64,000 nucleotides of DNA from NCBI GenBank assembly GCA_964371615.1, contig CAYJMS010000004.1, forward strand, positions 310,001-374,000. Direction: 5' to 3'. Both the position numbers and the translations under genes were made by a program. The notes below the pieces were generated by a model. The model was not told the origin of the DNA. It saw only the letters and a list, made by a program, of their open reading frames with translations, and did not search any database. Source of the stretch: SpSt-333 sp964371615 (GTDB lineage Bacteria > Bacteroidota > Ignavibacteria > UBA10030 > UBA8401). The stretch's first letter is position 1; each line of letters begins with the position of its first letter. Shown piece by piece: positions 45,192 through 53,225 of the stretch.

Positions 45192-46133
45192 TCAATGTCC
45201 GTGACTGTGTTCGCCGCCGTGGCTTTCGGTCTGCATGCCCAGTCCCATAAAGAGCGAGGTCAGCATCGTAAAGATATACGCCTGCAGGAACGAGACGAAC
45301 AATTCGAGCATATAGATGCCGAGCGCGAATGCAACGGATACCGGTGCAACCATGAACGATTTAAAGATAAAGATCAACCCGATCAGCGCCAGAATAACGA
45401 TGTGGCCGCCGGTCATGTTGGCAAACAACCGGATACAGAGAGCGAACGGTTTGGTAAAGAGTCCGAGCACTTCGATCGGGATCATGATCGGCCAGAGCGT
45501 CCAGTGAACGCCGCCGGTGAGATGCGCCAGATAATGCCCGAGTCCCTGTGCGCGGATTGCGGAGATCTGGATCATCAGAAAGGCGATGATCGCCAGACCT
45601 GCGGTGACACTGATGTTGCCGGTGGCCGACGCGCCGTACGGAATCAATCCGAGCAGGTTCATCAACAGAATAAAAAAGAAATTGGTGAGCAGATACGGCA
45701 GATACTTTACTCCCCCTTTGCCCATATTGGGGATAACGATTTCGTCCCGCACGAACACCACGAAGACTTCGACAAGATTGCCGAGTCCGCGCGGCACTTT
45801 GTTTTTAAGATTCTTCCGGGCGATGAACGACAGGGTCATAACGAGAATAACCGCCGCCAGCCAGAGAAAGACAACGTGCTTGGTGATCGACAGGTCGATA
45901 CCGAAGAGCTCAAACTGCGGCAATGCAATACCGTGCTTTGTGGGGTCGGGATTATGATAGAAGGGGAGTTCGAGATACCCGCTGTCATAGACGTGATGCA
46001 GAAGCGTCGTGAAGATATTCTCTTCGCCGCCGTGCGCCGCGCCCGCGTGAGCCGATGAATCCGCAACGGCCTGGAGTGTATCCGATGCGGTGTGTACCGT
46101 TTTTTGTTCCGCTGACAATATCCAAGAAAACAC
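45192..46133 (-). CDS. atpB: ATP synthase a subunit
   Basis: Stator channel subunit in the inner membrane; 313 residues with about five to six membrane helices. The essential arginine is Arg235 in ALCIRLFANMTGGH. The N-terminal 80 residues are a long periplasmic extension, and the C-terminus is His-rich (HGGEHSHGH). The start is GTG at 46133 with ACAGG upstream; no ATG fits. Confidence 0.96.
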   Translation of the reverse strand: MFSWILSAEQKTVHTASDTLQAVADSSAHAGAAHGGEENIFTTLLHHVYDSGYLELPFYHNPDPTKHGIALPQFELFGIDLSITKHVVFLWLAAVILVMTLSFIARKNLKNKVPRGLGNLVEVFVVFVRDEIVIPNMGKGGVKYLPYLLTNFFFILLMNLLGLIPYGASATGNISVTAGLAIIAFLMIQISAIRAQGLGHYLAHLTGGVHWTLWPIMIPIEVLGLFTKPFALCIRLFANMTGGHIVILALIGLIFIFKSFMVAPVSVAFALGIYMLELFVSFLQAYIFTMLTSLFMGLGMQTESHGGEHSHGH

Positions 46134-46160
46134 GATGTACCTGTCGTTTACTGATTACTA

Positions 46161-46565
46161 TTATGAATTTTTTATTTTGTCTTGCCACTTGTTGTGTATA
46201 TACAGCACTTCCAGTGCAAGAAAGACGATATACATAACAAAAAGCGAACTGATCAACGCGACCGAATGCACTCTGAACGCGAGGATCAGCAGCACAAGCA
46301 GTCCCGCCATCACAAAGAGCCGGAGAACAATTCCCCCCAGCACAATTTGCATAAAAGTGGTGTAGGACCGGTGAAACGAATATTCGACTGCCGCATATCC
46401 CATGAGCACATTCACAACGCTCATGCCGATGCCCGCCAGAACTCCGACGGCAATTTCCTCCGTCGCATACGAGAACAACGGATACGATACCAGCAGCGCT
46501 ACTGCGGCGAGCGTTGCCGCGATCTGTTTCAGGAAACGAAAATCAAATGTTGGTGCGCCGCTCAT
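46161..46565 (-). CDS. AtpI-like membrane protein of the ATP synthase operon
   Basis: Small membrane protein, 134 residues, with four predicted helices (about 15-33, 38-58, 70-90 and 97-120). The position between the AtpZ-like gene and atpB fits ATP synthase subunit I (AtpI), which helps assemble the c-ring, although sequence similarity is low. Its ATG at 46565 lies within the end of the upstream gene (overlap of 23 bases). Confidence 0.7.
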   Translation of the reverse strand: MSGAPTFDFRFLKQIAATLAAVALLVSYPLFSYATEEIAVGVLAGIGMSVVNVLMGYAAVEYSFHRSYTTFMQIVLGGIVLRLFVMAGLLVLLILAFRVHSVALISSLFVMYIVFLALEVLYIHNKWQDKIKNS

Positions 46566-46794
46566 GGTCTTCTTTGTTGCTGAGATCGATCACAGTTCTG
46601 AAAAATTTTATCATTCCGCCTGCCGAACCGATAACGATTGCCGCTATCATCAGCCACGGCGTCGTATGAAAATATTCATCCGCAAATTTGCCGATGAAGA
46701 AAAAGACGACGACTGTTACCGCCAGCTGCGCTCCGAGCGTCAGGTATGGAGCGACGGCGCGGAGTGATTCATTATACTTTTTCTCTTCATTCAT
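46543..46794 (-). CDS. AtpZ/AtpI-family protein
   Basis: Small membrane protein of 83 residues with two helices (about 15-33 and 40-58). It matches the AtpZ/AtpI (ATPase gene 1) family: LTLGAQLAVTVVVFFFIGKFADEYF and the following PW pair. AtpZ and AtpI may transport Mg2+ or Ca2+ to ATP synthase in some bacteria. ATG 46794 is preferred to an upstream TTG. First gene of the atp operon; tandem repeats lie just upstream. Confidence 0.8.
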   Translation of the reverse strand: MNEEKKYNESLRAVAPYLTLGAQLAVTVVVFFFIGKFADEYFHTTPWLMIAAIVIGSAGGMIKFFRTVIDLSNKEDHERRTNI

Positions 46795-46813
46795 TGTACG
46801 ATTGCGCAATCTA

Positions 46814-46899
46814 GAATGATTGCATTGTCTTACTCAAAACTACTGTGCGCAATCAGGAATGATTGCATTGTCTTACTCAAAACTACTGTGCGCAATCAG
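46814..46899. repeat. Two 43-base direct tandem repeats upstream of the atp operon
   Basis: Copies at 46814-46856 and 46857-46899 are identical, each running from GAATGATTGCATTG to GTGCGCAATCAG. They fill the space between the bactofilin stop and the AtpZ-like ATG. Not a CRISPR array: there are no spacers and only two copies. Confidence 0.85.
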
Positions 46900-46903
46900 G
46901 ATT

Positions 46904-46943
46904 GATTGCGCCACAATGTGCATGATTGCGCCACAATGAATAT
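46904..46943. repeat. Two 20-base repeats with GATTGCGCCACAATG core
   Basis: Units at 46904-46923 and 46924-46943 share GATTGCGCCACAATG. They continue the GATTGCGC/GCGCAATC theme of the adjacent 43-base repeats, which includes a GATTGCGCAATC palindrome at 46800-46811. Confidence 0.75.
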
Positions 46944-46962
46944 GATTGTTCGCCAAAGACAA

Positions 46963-47322
46963 TTAATAGCTTTGTCCCGGCTGGCGCGTTTCGGTCATCG
47001 ACACTCTGCCGTCAAATTGAGCACCTTCGTCAATCACCAATCGAGCGGCCCGGACATCACCGCGCACGGACGATTTTCCTTCGAGCACCAGTTTATCCGC
47101 CGCCGTAATATTCCCTTTCACTTTGCCGCCGACCGTCACATTCTTTCCGTTGACGCCGCCGTCGACCTCGCCGGATAATCCCACGGCAAGATTTTCTGCC
47201 GCATGAACTTCGCCGGTCAATTTGCCGTCGATACGGATACTGCCCTGGGTCCGGATCTTACCGTCAACGGTGGTTCCGGTACCGATCAAATTCAAGTCTT
47301 TCATACCGTTTTTGTCTGCCAT
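46963..47322 (-). CDS. Bactofilin
   Basis: Cytoskeletal polymer-forming protein (DUF583), 119 residues, predicted right-handed beta-helix: repeated strands GTTVDGKIRTQGSIRIDGKLTG and VTVGGKVKGNITAADKLVLE. Bactofilins recruit wall enzymes and set cell shape, as with Caulobacter BacA and Helicobacter CcmA. The ATG overlaps the stop of the upstream M23 peptidase gene as TAATG, the classic partnership. It is followed by the repeat region and the atp operon. Confidence 0.95.
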   Translation of the reverse strand: MADKNGMKDLNLIGTGTTVDGKIRTQGSIRIDGKLTGEVHAAENLAVGLSGEVDGGVNGKNVTVGGKVKGNITAADKLVLEGKSSVRGDVRAARLVIDEGAQFDGRVSMTETRQPGQSY

Positions 47323-48221
47323 TAGAGTTCACTCGCTATTAAGTAATCGTTCGGATTTTCTGCCCTGCCGTCTTTCCACAGTTCAAAGTGGAGATGCGGT
47401 CCGTAACTGACTCTTCCGGAATTTCCGAGCAGTGCGATTGGTTCGCCCCTCTTTACTTTTTCCCCCACTGTACGTAACAGACTTTGATTGTGTTTATACA
47501 TCGTCAGATATCCGCCGCCGTGAGAAAGGATCAGCGTATATCCTTCATCCACCGTGTAACCGGCAAAGACCACGTTGCCGTCCGCCGCTGCGATAATCAG
47601 CGATCCGATCTTTCCGGAATAATCGATCCCGACATGTCCTTTGTCCGACTCAAACTTTCGCGACACATATCCGACCGCGGGAGTGATAATCGGAAACGCC
47701 GGACTGAACGACGACTCACGGTTCTGTTCCGTCACTGCACGGACCACCGGCTCCGCAGTACTGCCACCGACCGGCGTTCGCGGAGATACATTCTCCGTTT
47801 CGGTATGGTCCGGTATGCGATCCGGTAATTCGGTCGCCGTCACGGCTGCATCCGAAAAATTAAATACGCTGTCCGCAGGCAATTCCTGCTGACCGAGCGC
47901 TTTTCGTAACTTGTTGTTGTATTCGCGAAGAACCAGAACTTCGGATGAAACTCTGTTCAGTCGCTGTTGCACCTCGAACAACTCGGCGCCGTAACGCTGC
48001 CGCAATTGTTCTTCTGACATCGGAAGGAGTAATCCCACCGGCGTGTATATAATCGCTGCGACCGTCAATCCGATCACCAGCGCCACGGCACCGCAACACG
48101 CCAGGATTATTGTCATAACAGAGGCTTTGAAGGAACGTGTTGATCCGGAATCTCCCTGCGGAATCACCACAACCCGGTACGTACGATCTTTCGATACGTG
48201 ATGATTGCGCTCAGTGGGCAT
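47322..48221 (-). CDS. M23-family peptidoglycan metallopeptidase with membrane anchor
   Basis: Predicted wall endopeptidase, 299 residues. Cytoplasmic N-terminus, one membrane helix (about 34-57), a short periplasmic coiled coil (about 68-108), a linker, and a C-terminal LytM domain. Zinc ligands fit His196 and Asp200 (GHVGIDYSG) and His278 in HLHFE (276-280), with His244 as another active-site residue. It resembles Csd-type enzymes that act with bactofilin in cell curvature. ATG 48221 with GGAGAG upstream; a TTG one codon earlier is less likely. Cotranscribed with bactofilin. Confidence 0.93.
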   Translation of the reverse strand: MPTERNHHVSKDRTYRVVVIPQGDSGSTRSFKASVMTIILACCGAVALVIGLTVAAIIYTPVGLLLPMSEEQLRQRYGAELFEVQQRLNRVSSEVLVLREYNNKLRKALGQQELPADSVFNFSDAAVTATELPDRIPDHTETENVSPRTPVGGSTAEPVVRAVTEQNRESSFSPAFPIITPAVGYVSRKFESDKGHVGIDYSGKIGSLIIAAADGNVVFAGYTVDEGYTLILSHGGGYLTMYKHNQSLLRTVGEKVKRGEPIALLGNSGRVSYGPHLHFELWKDGRAENPNDYLIASEL

Positions 48222-48267
48222 CAACTCTCCTGCAAAGCGTGTGACTTGCTAAATATAATGGACTATA

Positions 48268-48296
48268 AATTTATGAAAAAAGAGGAAGAGAGTCAA
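48268..48296 (-). promoter_or_regulatory. Candidate promoter of the M23/bactofilin genes
   Basis: Minus strand TTGACT (48291-48296) and TAAATT (48268-48273) with a 17-base spacer, about 47 bases upstream of the ATG at 48221. A TATATT closer to the gene (minus strand, about 48251-48256) has no good -35 partner. Confidence 0.4.
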
Positions 48297-48327
48297 CGGA
48301 TTTTAAAGGGGTGATCCATGTAAGTGC

Positions 48328-49428
48328 TTATCGCAGAAGATGTTGGCGTACTTTCCCTTCGATAAAGTCCTTCATTTTCTGCTTATAGTGACGGCGGGAG
48401 AACTGCAGTGTATGTTCCCGAATAGCGTCCGGATTGAATGAAATTGCCTTTAATGCGATCAATGCCGAAGACAGTGCTTCTGCTGTTTGTTCTTTGAAGA
48501 ATACGCCTGTTTTCCCCTCAACAACAGTCTCCAGTGCTCCTCCTTTTGCAAATGCCACCACCGGTTTTCCGGACGCCATCGCCTCGAGCGGAACGATGCC
48601 GAAATCCTCTTCTCCCGGAAAGATCAACGCTTTGCATCCTCTATATAAGTGTGCCAACTCTTCGTCACTCTTCCAGCCAAGGAATTCAATATTCGGTTTG
48701 GACATTGTCTGAAGTTTTTTCGTTTCGGTTCCTTTTCCCACAATCAACAACTTTTCGCCGGTGCGGTTAAAGACGTCAACGGCGAGATCAACCCGTTTAT
48801 ACGGAACCAATGCCGTCACCATCAGATAATACCCCTCATCGGATTTCGAGAGCGTGAACTGATCGGAATCGACCGGGGGGAAAATGACCGCTGCGTCTCT
48901 ATGATAGTACCGTTGAATTCTCTTGCGGACATTCTCGGAGTTTGCGATATAATAGTGCACACGATTCGACGTTCGCACATCCCATGACCGAAGGAACGGA
49001 CGGATCATCGACATTGCTGTGCGCGTAACAATACCCGCGTGGTTTTTTCCAAAATATTGATCGTACATCTCCCACACATATCTCATCGGTGTGTGGCAAT
49101 AACAGATGTGCAATGCAGTGCCGCGGACTTTAGCGTTCTTTGCGACGGCGTGACTGGTGGAGATAACGAGATCGTACTCCGAAAAATCGAACTGTTCCAT
49201 CGCAACGGGGAACAGAGGAAGATACGAACGGTATTTTTCCTCCTTCTTCGGCAACGAGTCGATAAACGATGTCACAATCTTTTTTGACTCAATCAGCGGA
49301 GACATCGCTCCATTATTGTGGAGCAGCGTATAAATGGGGGCGTCGGGGAAAAGTTCGCAAAGAACTTCGAGGCATTTTTCCCCGCCGCGCATACCGGTGA
49401 GCCAATCGTGGACAAGTGCGACGTTCAT
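48328..49428 (-). CDS. Glycosyltransferase family 4 protein
   Basis: GT-B-fold retaining glycosyltransferase of 366 residues, probably acting at the cytoplasmic face in surface polysaccharide synthesis. It starts MNVALVHDWLTGMRGGEKCLE, a pattern found in mannosyl- or related transferases near O-antigen loci. The C-terminal half holds the nucleotide-sugar site, with the E-x7-E element EEDFGIVPLEAMASGKPVVAF. Donor and acceptor are unknown. It is a single gene, divergent from the aminotransferase gene; no polysaccharide cluster surrounds it. Confidence 0.9.
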   Translation of the reverse strand: MNVALVHDWLTGMRGGEKCLEVLCELFPDAPIYTLLHNNGAMSPLIESKKIVTSFIDSLPKKEEKYRSYLPLFPVAMEQFDFSEYDLVISTSHAVAKNAKVRGTALHICYCHTPMRYVWEMYDQYFGKNHAGIVTRTAMSMIRPFLRSWDVRTSNRVHYYIANSENVRKRIQRYYHRDAAVIFPPVDSDQFTLSKSDEGYYLMVTALVPYKRVDLAVDVFNRTGEKLLIVGKGTETKKLQTMSKPNIEFLGWKSDEELAHLYRGCKALIFPGEEDFGIVPLEAMASGKPVVAFAKGGALETVVEGKTGVFFKEQTAEALSSALIALKAISFNPDAIREHTLQFSRRHYKQKMKDFIEGKVRQHLLR

Positions 49429-49761
49429 GGGGAGGAATATACGGAAGAAAAGTATGATATTTTATGATTTTATGAATTAGTGATTTTATGATTTGCAAAT
49501 GTTGGAGTAACATGAAAAGTCTATAAAACACGACCACGGAGATCGCGGAGGACACTGTGACGTTGGGAGAGAAATGACGGCGGACAGACTTAAAATGATT
49601 ACAACATTGCAAAATTATTAGATTGCAGAATGAGGAGAATAAAACGCTTATGGAAAAGATCCAACTTTCAAGAAGCTTCACCTTTATTTTCCGGAGTCTG
49701 TAATCTGTTGTCTGCCCGCAGTTGATTCACTCTGCACCGCTCATTATATTGAACGCTACCG
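49429..49761. other. 333-base divergent intergenic region
   Basis: No convincing gene. It lies between two divergently read genes. It contains an A/T-rich stretch with repeated GATTTTATGA (about 49467-49500), ATTGCAAAATTATTAGATTGCAG (about 49605-49628, a spacer type that recurs near 50900 and 56411), and the candidate plus-strand promoter at 49722-49750. No confident minus-strand promoter for the glycosyltransferase was found. Confidence 0.5.
49722..49750 (+). promoter_or_regulatory. Candidate promoter of the aminotransferase gene
   Basis: TTGATT (49722-49727) and TATATT (49745-49750) with a 17-base spacer. The start codon is at 49762, only 11 bases after the -10 box, so the transcript would have almost no leader. 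No Shine-Dalgarno site is visible, in line with leaderless translation. Confidence 0.45.
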
Positions 49762-50895
49762 ATGCCGTATGATCTTTCTTTATATCGTTCATGGTTTCCG
49801 CACATACAGACCGGAAAAATCTGGCTGAACCATGCGGCGATCAGTCCCATCTCGAAACGCGTTCATGCGGTTATCGAGAAGCATTTGCAGAACCGCTCGT
49901 TCGGCGATATCGATGTCTATCCGTCGGTCATCGCATCATGTGAAAAAACAAAGAGTAATCTCGCCGCGCTCATCAACGCAACGCCCGACCGGATCGGTTT
50001 CGTTCCCAACACCTCCGAAGGGCTGAACATACTTGCGAACGGCTTGGAATGGAAAAACGGCGATAGAATTTTATTAAATGATATTGAGTTTCCGACAAAC
50101 GTCGTCCCGTTCTTAAACCTGAAAAAACATGGCGTTGAGATCGATTTTGTGAAGAATGCAAACGGCGAGGTGCTGATCGAGGATATTGAACGGGCAATCA
50201 CACCCTCGACGAAATTGCTTTCGATCAGTTCGGTGCAGTTTCTCACCGGATACAGGGCCGATCTGGCGGCGATCGGTGCGCTGTGTAAGAAACACGGCCT
50301 CATCTTTTGTATCGATGCCATACAGGGACTCGGTGTCGTACCGACAGACGCGCAGGAAATGCGGATCGATTTTCTTTCAAGCGGCGGTAACAAGTGGCTG
50401 ATGGGATTGATGGGTCTCGGCTTTATTTATGTCTCAACCGAATTGCAGGAGCGCATCCAACAAAAGCACGTCGGTTGGACGAGCAACAGGAACTTCTTCG
50501 GCGATTTCTTCAATTACCGGATCGATCTTGACGAGACTGCCCGGCGGTACGAAAACGGCACACAAAACTATCTTGCCATTGCAGCGCTGGGTGAATCGAC
50601 ATCGACACTTTTGGAGGTCGGAATCGATAATATACAAGAGCATCTGTTCGGATTAACAGACTCTATTATTGCATTCGCTGACGAGCATCGTTTTGAAATT
50701 GTTACTCCCCGGGAGAGAACAAAACGGGCGGGCATCGTCACGTTGAAACATCCCGAAGCAAAAACGATATTCGACGATCTGAACGAACAACGAATCAACA
50801 TCTCCATGCGCGAAGGGATGCTGCGTATTGCACCGCATTTCTACAACTCGGATGAGGATTTACACGCGTTGTTCAGTATATTAGGATACTACTAA
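49762..50895 (+). CDS. Class V aminotransferase (PLP-dependent)
   Basis: Fold-type I PLP enzyme of 377 residues, related to cysteine desulfurases and isopenicillin N epimerase-like proteins. PLP lysine is probably Lys211 in SSGGNKWLMG; Asp185 (CIDAIQGLG) would hold the cofactor ring. The catalytic Cys loop of the desulfurases is not evident, so a desulfurase role is doubtful and the substrate is unknown. ATG 49762 lacks a ribosome binding site and follows a promoter closely. No partner gene in the neighbourhood gives a pathway. Confidence 0.88.
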   Translation: MPYDLSLYRSWFPHIQTGKIWLNHAAISPISKRVHAVIEKHLQNRSFGDIDVYPSVIASCEKTKSNLAALINATPDRIGFVPNTSEGLNILANGLEWKNGDRILLNDIEFPTNVVPFLNLKKHGVEIDFVKNANGEVLIEDIERAITPSTKLLSISSVQFLTGYRADLAAIGALCKKHGLIFCIDAIQGLGVVPTDAQEMRIDFLSSGGNKWLMGLMGLGFIYVSTELQERIQQKHVGWTSNRNFFGDFFNYRIDLDETARRYENGTQNYLAIAALGESTSTLLEVGIDNIQEHLFGLTDSIIAFADEHRFEIVTPRERTKRAGIVTLKHPEAKTIFDDLNEQRINISMREGMLRIAPHFYNSDEDLHALFSILGYY

Positions 50896-50945
50896 GAACA
50901 AAAAATTGCAGCGTACCATCATTGCAAGAATACAATATTACAAAA

Positions 50946-50974
50946 TTTCAAGATTGATAAGTTGTCAGTATAAT
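50946..50974 (+). promoter_or_regulatory. Candidate promoter upstream of the alpha/beta hydrolase gene
   Basis: TTTCAA (50946-50951) and consensus TATAAT (50969-50974) with a 17-base spacer. The hairpin TGCGAACC-GAA-GGTTCGCA (50990-51008) follows in the leader. The start codon is at 51081, so the leader is about 100 bases. Confidence 0.45.
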
Positions 50975-51080
50975 GAATCTATCAAAACCTGCGAACCGAA
51001 GGTTCGCATCGCTGGTCTATCGGTGATTTGGTGTCTTGGTGGTTAATATTTGTTTTTCGGATGCAACGTAAAAGAATCGT

Positions 51081-51989
51081 ATGAGCATACTGCTGATCAT
51101 CATATTGCTGATTGTTGTTTTCCTGATCACCGTGTCGGCGTTGGTGTTCGTAATCGGTCCGATCATGGTTTTGAATCCGCGCCGAAGAACGGAGGAATTC
51201 TACAAATCCCGCGGGCTGCCCACGTCGCCGAGTCATTTACGGTTGCCGTATGAGTATTTTCATTTTCTGGCGAGCGACGGATATTCTCTTCTGGCGGCAT
51301 GGTTCATTCCCGCGAAGAAACCAAAAGCGACGGTCATTTACCTGCACGGTGTCGGGGATAATAAGATGAGCGGATTGCTTCTGGCAAAAGTGCTGCATGA
51401 CAACAACTTTAATGTGCTGCTGTACGATTCGCGGGCACACGGCGAAAGCGGCGGCGGATACTGCACGTACGGCTATCACGAAAAGCACGACGTGCAAATT
51501 GCAATGTACGAAGTGCAGAAAAAATTTCCAGGAGGAAAGATCGGGATCTTCGGCACCTCGATGGGAGCCGCTGTTGCGCTGCAGTCAGCGAGCATTGAAC
51601 CGCGCATTGCCGCCGTTGCAGCGGAGGCATCGTTCGCCACCCTGCGGCAGATTACCGTCGACTATCAAAAACGGTTGATGCGCCTTCCGTGGCATTTTCT
51701 CCGGAACATTGCTATGAAGCGAAGCGAGGCAATCGCCCATTTTAAACACCGCGAAGTTTCTCCCATCGACGCCGTCAAAAGCATTCATGTACCGGTACTG
51801 TTCATCCACGGCAAAAACGACACGTTCATCAAGCATAAGTACAGCGAAGAGATGTACGAAGCCGCCAATAATCCGAAAGAACTGTGGCTGCTGGACGATG
51901 CAAGCCATACCGATGTGCATGAAGTCGGCAAACATGCCTACGAACAGACCATTGTGTCCTTTTTTACCCGTCATCTTATCGACCGATAA
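51081..51989 (+). CDS. Membrane-anchored alpha/beta hydrolase
   Basis: Serine hydrolase of the alpha/beta superfamily, 302 residues, with an N-terminal membrane helix (about 3-27). Nucleophile Ser160 in GTSMGA, oxyanion-region HG at 89-90 (VIYLHGVGDNK), an acid in HGKNDTFI and the catalytic His in DASHTDV. It resembles the BEM46/YqkD-type group; the substrate is unknown. ATG 51081 has only a weak AAAAGAA ribosome binding site. It is followed by a separate lipoprotein gene 90 bases on. Confidence 0.9.
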   Translation: MSILLIIILLIVVFLITVSALVFVIGPIMVLNPRRRTEEFYKSRGLPTSPSHLRLPYEYFHFLASDGYSLLAAWFIPAKKPKATVIYLHGVGDNKMSGLLLAKVLHDNNFNVLLYDSRAHGESGGGYCTYGYHEKHDVQIAMYEVQKKFPGGKIGIFGTSMGAAVALQSASIEPRIAAVAAEASFATLRQITVDYQKRLMRLPWHFLRNIAMKRSEAIAHFKHREVSPIDAVKSIHVPVLFIHGKNDTFIKHKYSEEMYEAANNPKELWLLDDASHTDVHEVGKHAYEQTIVSFFTRHLIDR

Positions 51990-52079
51990 GACCTGCATCA
52001 CATCGCAGGTTCCTCCTGTTGCTTTCAACTGGCCGACTTCATAGATTCAATCAGCTCATTACATATCCGGAGAGAAGCC

Positions 52080-52487
52080 ATGAAATATCTCGCTGCCGCG
52101 CTGTTTACACTTCTATTTTTTTCATCCTGCGCCGACCAGGTGATCGACAATCCTCCGCCGGCCTCCTACGAACTAAAGCAGAACTATCCGAATCCCTTCA
52201 TTGATTCCACCGTCATCGATTATGGCATTCCGTTTTTCGGTACGAATATGCAGGGCCCGTATATTAAAATTATCGCGTACGACCGATTCCGGAGAAAACA
52301 AGCGACACTAGTGGATCAGAACAATCATGCCGCCGGGCAGTTTTCGGTGACATGGAACGGAAGGGGCGCCAATGGAATAAAGGTACCGGCCGGAATTTAT
52401 TATATCGAACTGCATCAGAATAATGCATTCTTCAGCGATAACGATCCGGTCGAAATCGTGCTCCAAATTGCGGCAATGAAAAAGTAG
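52080..52487 (+). CDS. Small lipoprotein consisting of a sorting-tail-like domain
   Basis: Lipoprotein of 135 residues. Lipobox FFSSC with Cys17, a short linker, then YELKQNYPNPFIDSTVIDY, the start signature of T9SS type A tails, followed by FlgD-like strands (IKIIAYDRF, GRGANGIKVPAGIYYIEL) and a terminal AAMKK. In normal cargo this domain is the C-terminal part of a large protein; here it is the whole mature protein behind a lipid anchor. It may be a FlgD-like Ig domain used for another purpose. ATG 52080 has GGAGAG 6 bases upstream. Coupled to the barrel gene downstream. Confidence 0.82.
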   Translation: MKYLAAALFTLLFFSSCADQVIDNPPPASYELKQNYPNPFIDSTVIDYGIPFFGTNMQGPYIKIIAYDRFRRKQATLVDQNNHAAGQFSVTWNGRGANGIKVPAGIYYIELHQNNAFFSDNDPVEIVLQIAAMKK

Positions 52488-52498
52488 GAGACAACGCC

Positions 52499-53215
52499 AT
52501 GAAAACAATCCTGACCTGCATATTCATTTTCAGTCTCACAGTACTTGTTCGCGCGCAAGACGAAGACGATTCGTACCGGAAATTCCGCGCCGTGATTTCA
52601 TTCGGCGTCACACCGATCAATCCGGAGCAGATCAATGACCGGATCGGCAATTCCAATTATCTTTTAAACAGCGAGACCAAATCAATCAAGTCTCTGCCGG
52701 AATTTGCGGCAACGATTTCAATACGGCCGCAGGATGATTTCAAAATACTGATCCTGCGCGCGGGGCATGCCTCCATCGAGCGGACGTTCAGGATTTCCCT
52801 TCCGCAGACAACGACGAGCAGTACGCCGACGGGGACGATCACCGGCGAGGTGGTGGAAACGTATTCGGTCGTCCCCTTTTCTTTCGGCATCGGCGCTACT
52901 ACCAGGAAGTCCGACTTTCAGTTTCAGATTGAACTGATTTATGCATTGAGCACCGTAACGGAAGAGGGAAATTATAAAACAACAAGCGGTGACAATATTT
53001 CCTACTCGCGGGAACTGACGAGTCCTGCCTATGGTTTGCGCGTTGCCGGAAACGCATCGGTACCGATCAATCCGACGGTCAGCATCGTGTTTGAACTGGG
53101 ATACCGAATGATGACGTTTGATGAGTATGAAGATGAGAGGGCGTTGCGGTACAATTTCTTCGAATTTCCCGTGAACGGCGTCAATTTGTCTGCTGGACTT
53201 GCATTGACGCTGTAG
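52499..53215 (+). CDS. Predicted outer membrane beta-barrel protein, unknown family
   Basis: Protein of 238 residues with a signal peptide ending near VRAQD and alternating hydrophobic strands ending FPVNGVNLSAGLALTL. Not recognised as a named family. The ribosome binding site GGAG overlaps the stop of the upstream lipoprotein gene, 7 bases before the ATG, so the two genes are an operon and may work together in the outer membrane. The gene is convergent with the DinB gene, 10 bases away. Confidence 0.75.
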   Translation: MKTILTCIFIFSLTVLVRAQDEDDSYRKFRAVISFGVTPINPEQINDRIGNSNYLLNSETKSIKSLPEFAATISIRPQDDFKILILRAGHASIERTFRISLPQTTTSSTPTGTITGEVVETYSVVPFSFGIGATTRKSDFQFQIELIYALSTVTEEGNYKTTSGDNISYSRELTSPAYGLRVAGNASVPINPTVSIVFELGYRMMTFDEYEDERALRYNFFEFPVNGVNLSAGLALTL

Positions 53216-53225
53216 AAAAAAGAGT

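Noticed and set aside
44902..45195. 97-residue version of the c subunit
   Set aside because: The extra 22 residues are hydrophilic and overlap atpB; ATG 45129 has a good ribosome binding site and gives the normal length.
45132..46058. 308-codon open frame on the plus strand
   Set aside because: Antisense to atpB; the translation is charged and without domain pattern.
46814..46943. Possible CRISPR array
   Set aside because: Two units in direct contact without spacers and no cas genes.
49555..49640. Possible small RNA in the divergent gap
   Set aside because: No promoter plus terminator pair was seen; the sequence resembles common A/T-rich spacer repeats.
51991..52010. ACCTGC/GCAGGT inverted repeat after the hydrolase gene
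   Set aside because: Only six base pairs and no U-tract, too weak to call a terminator.
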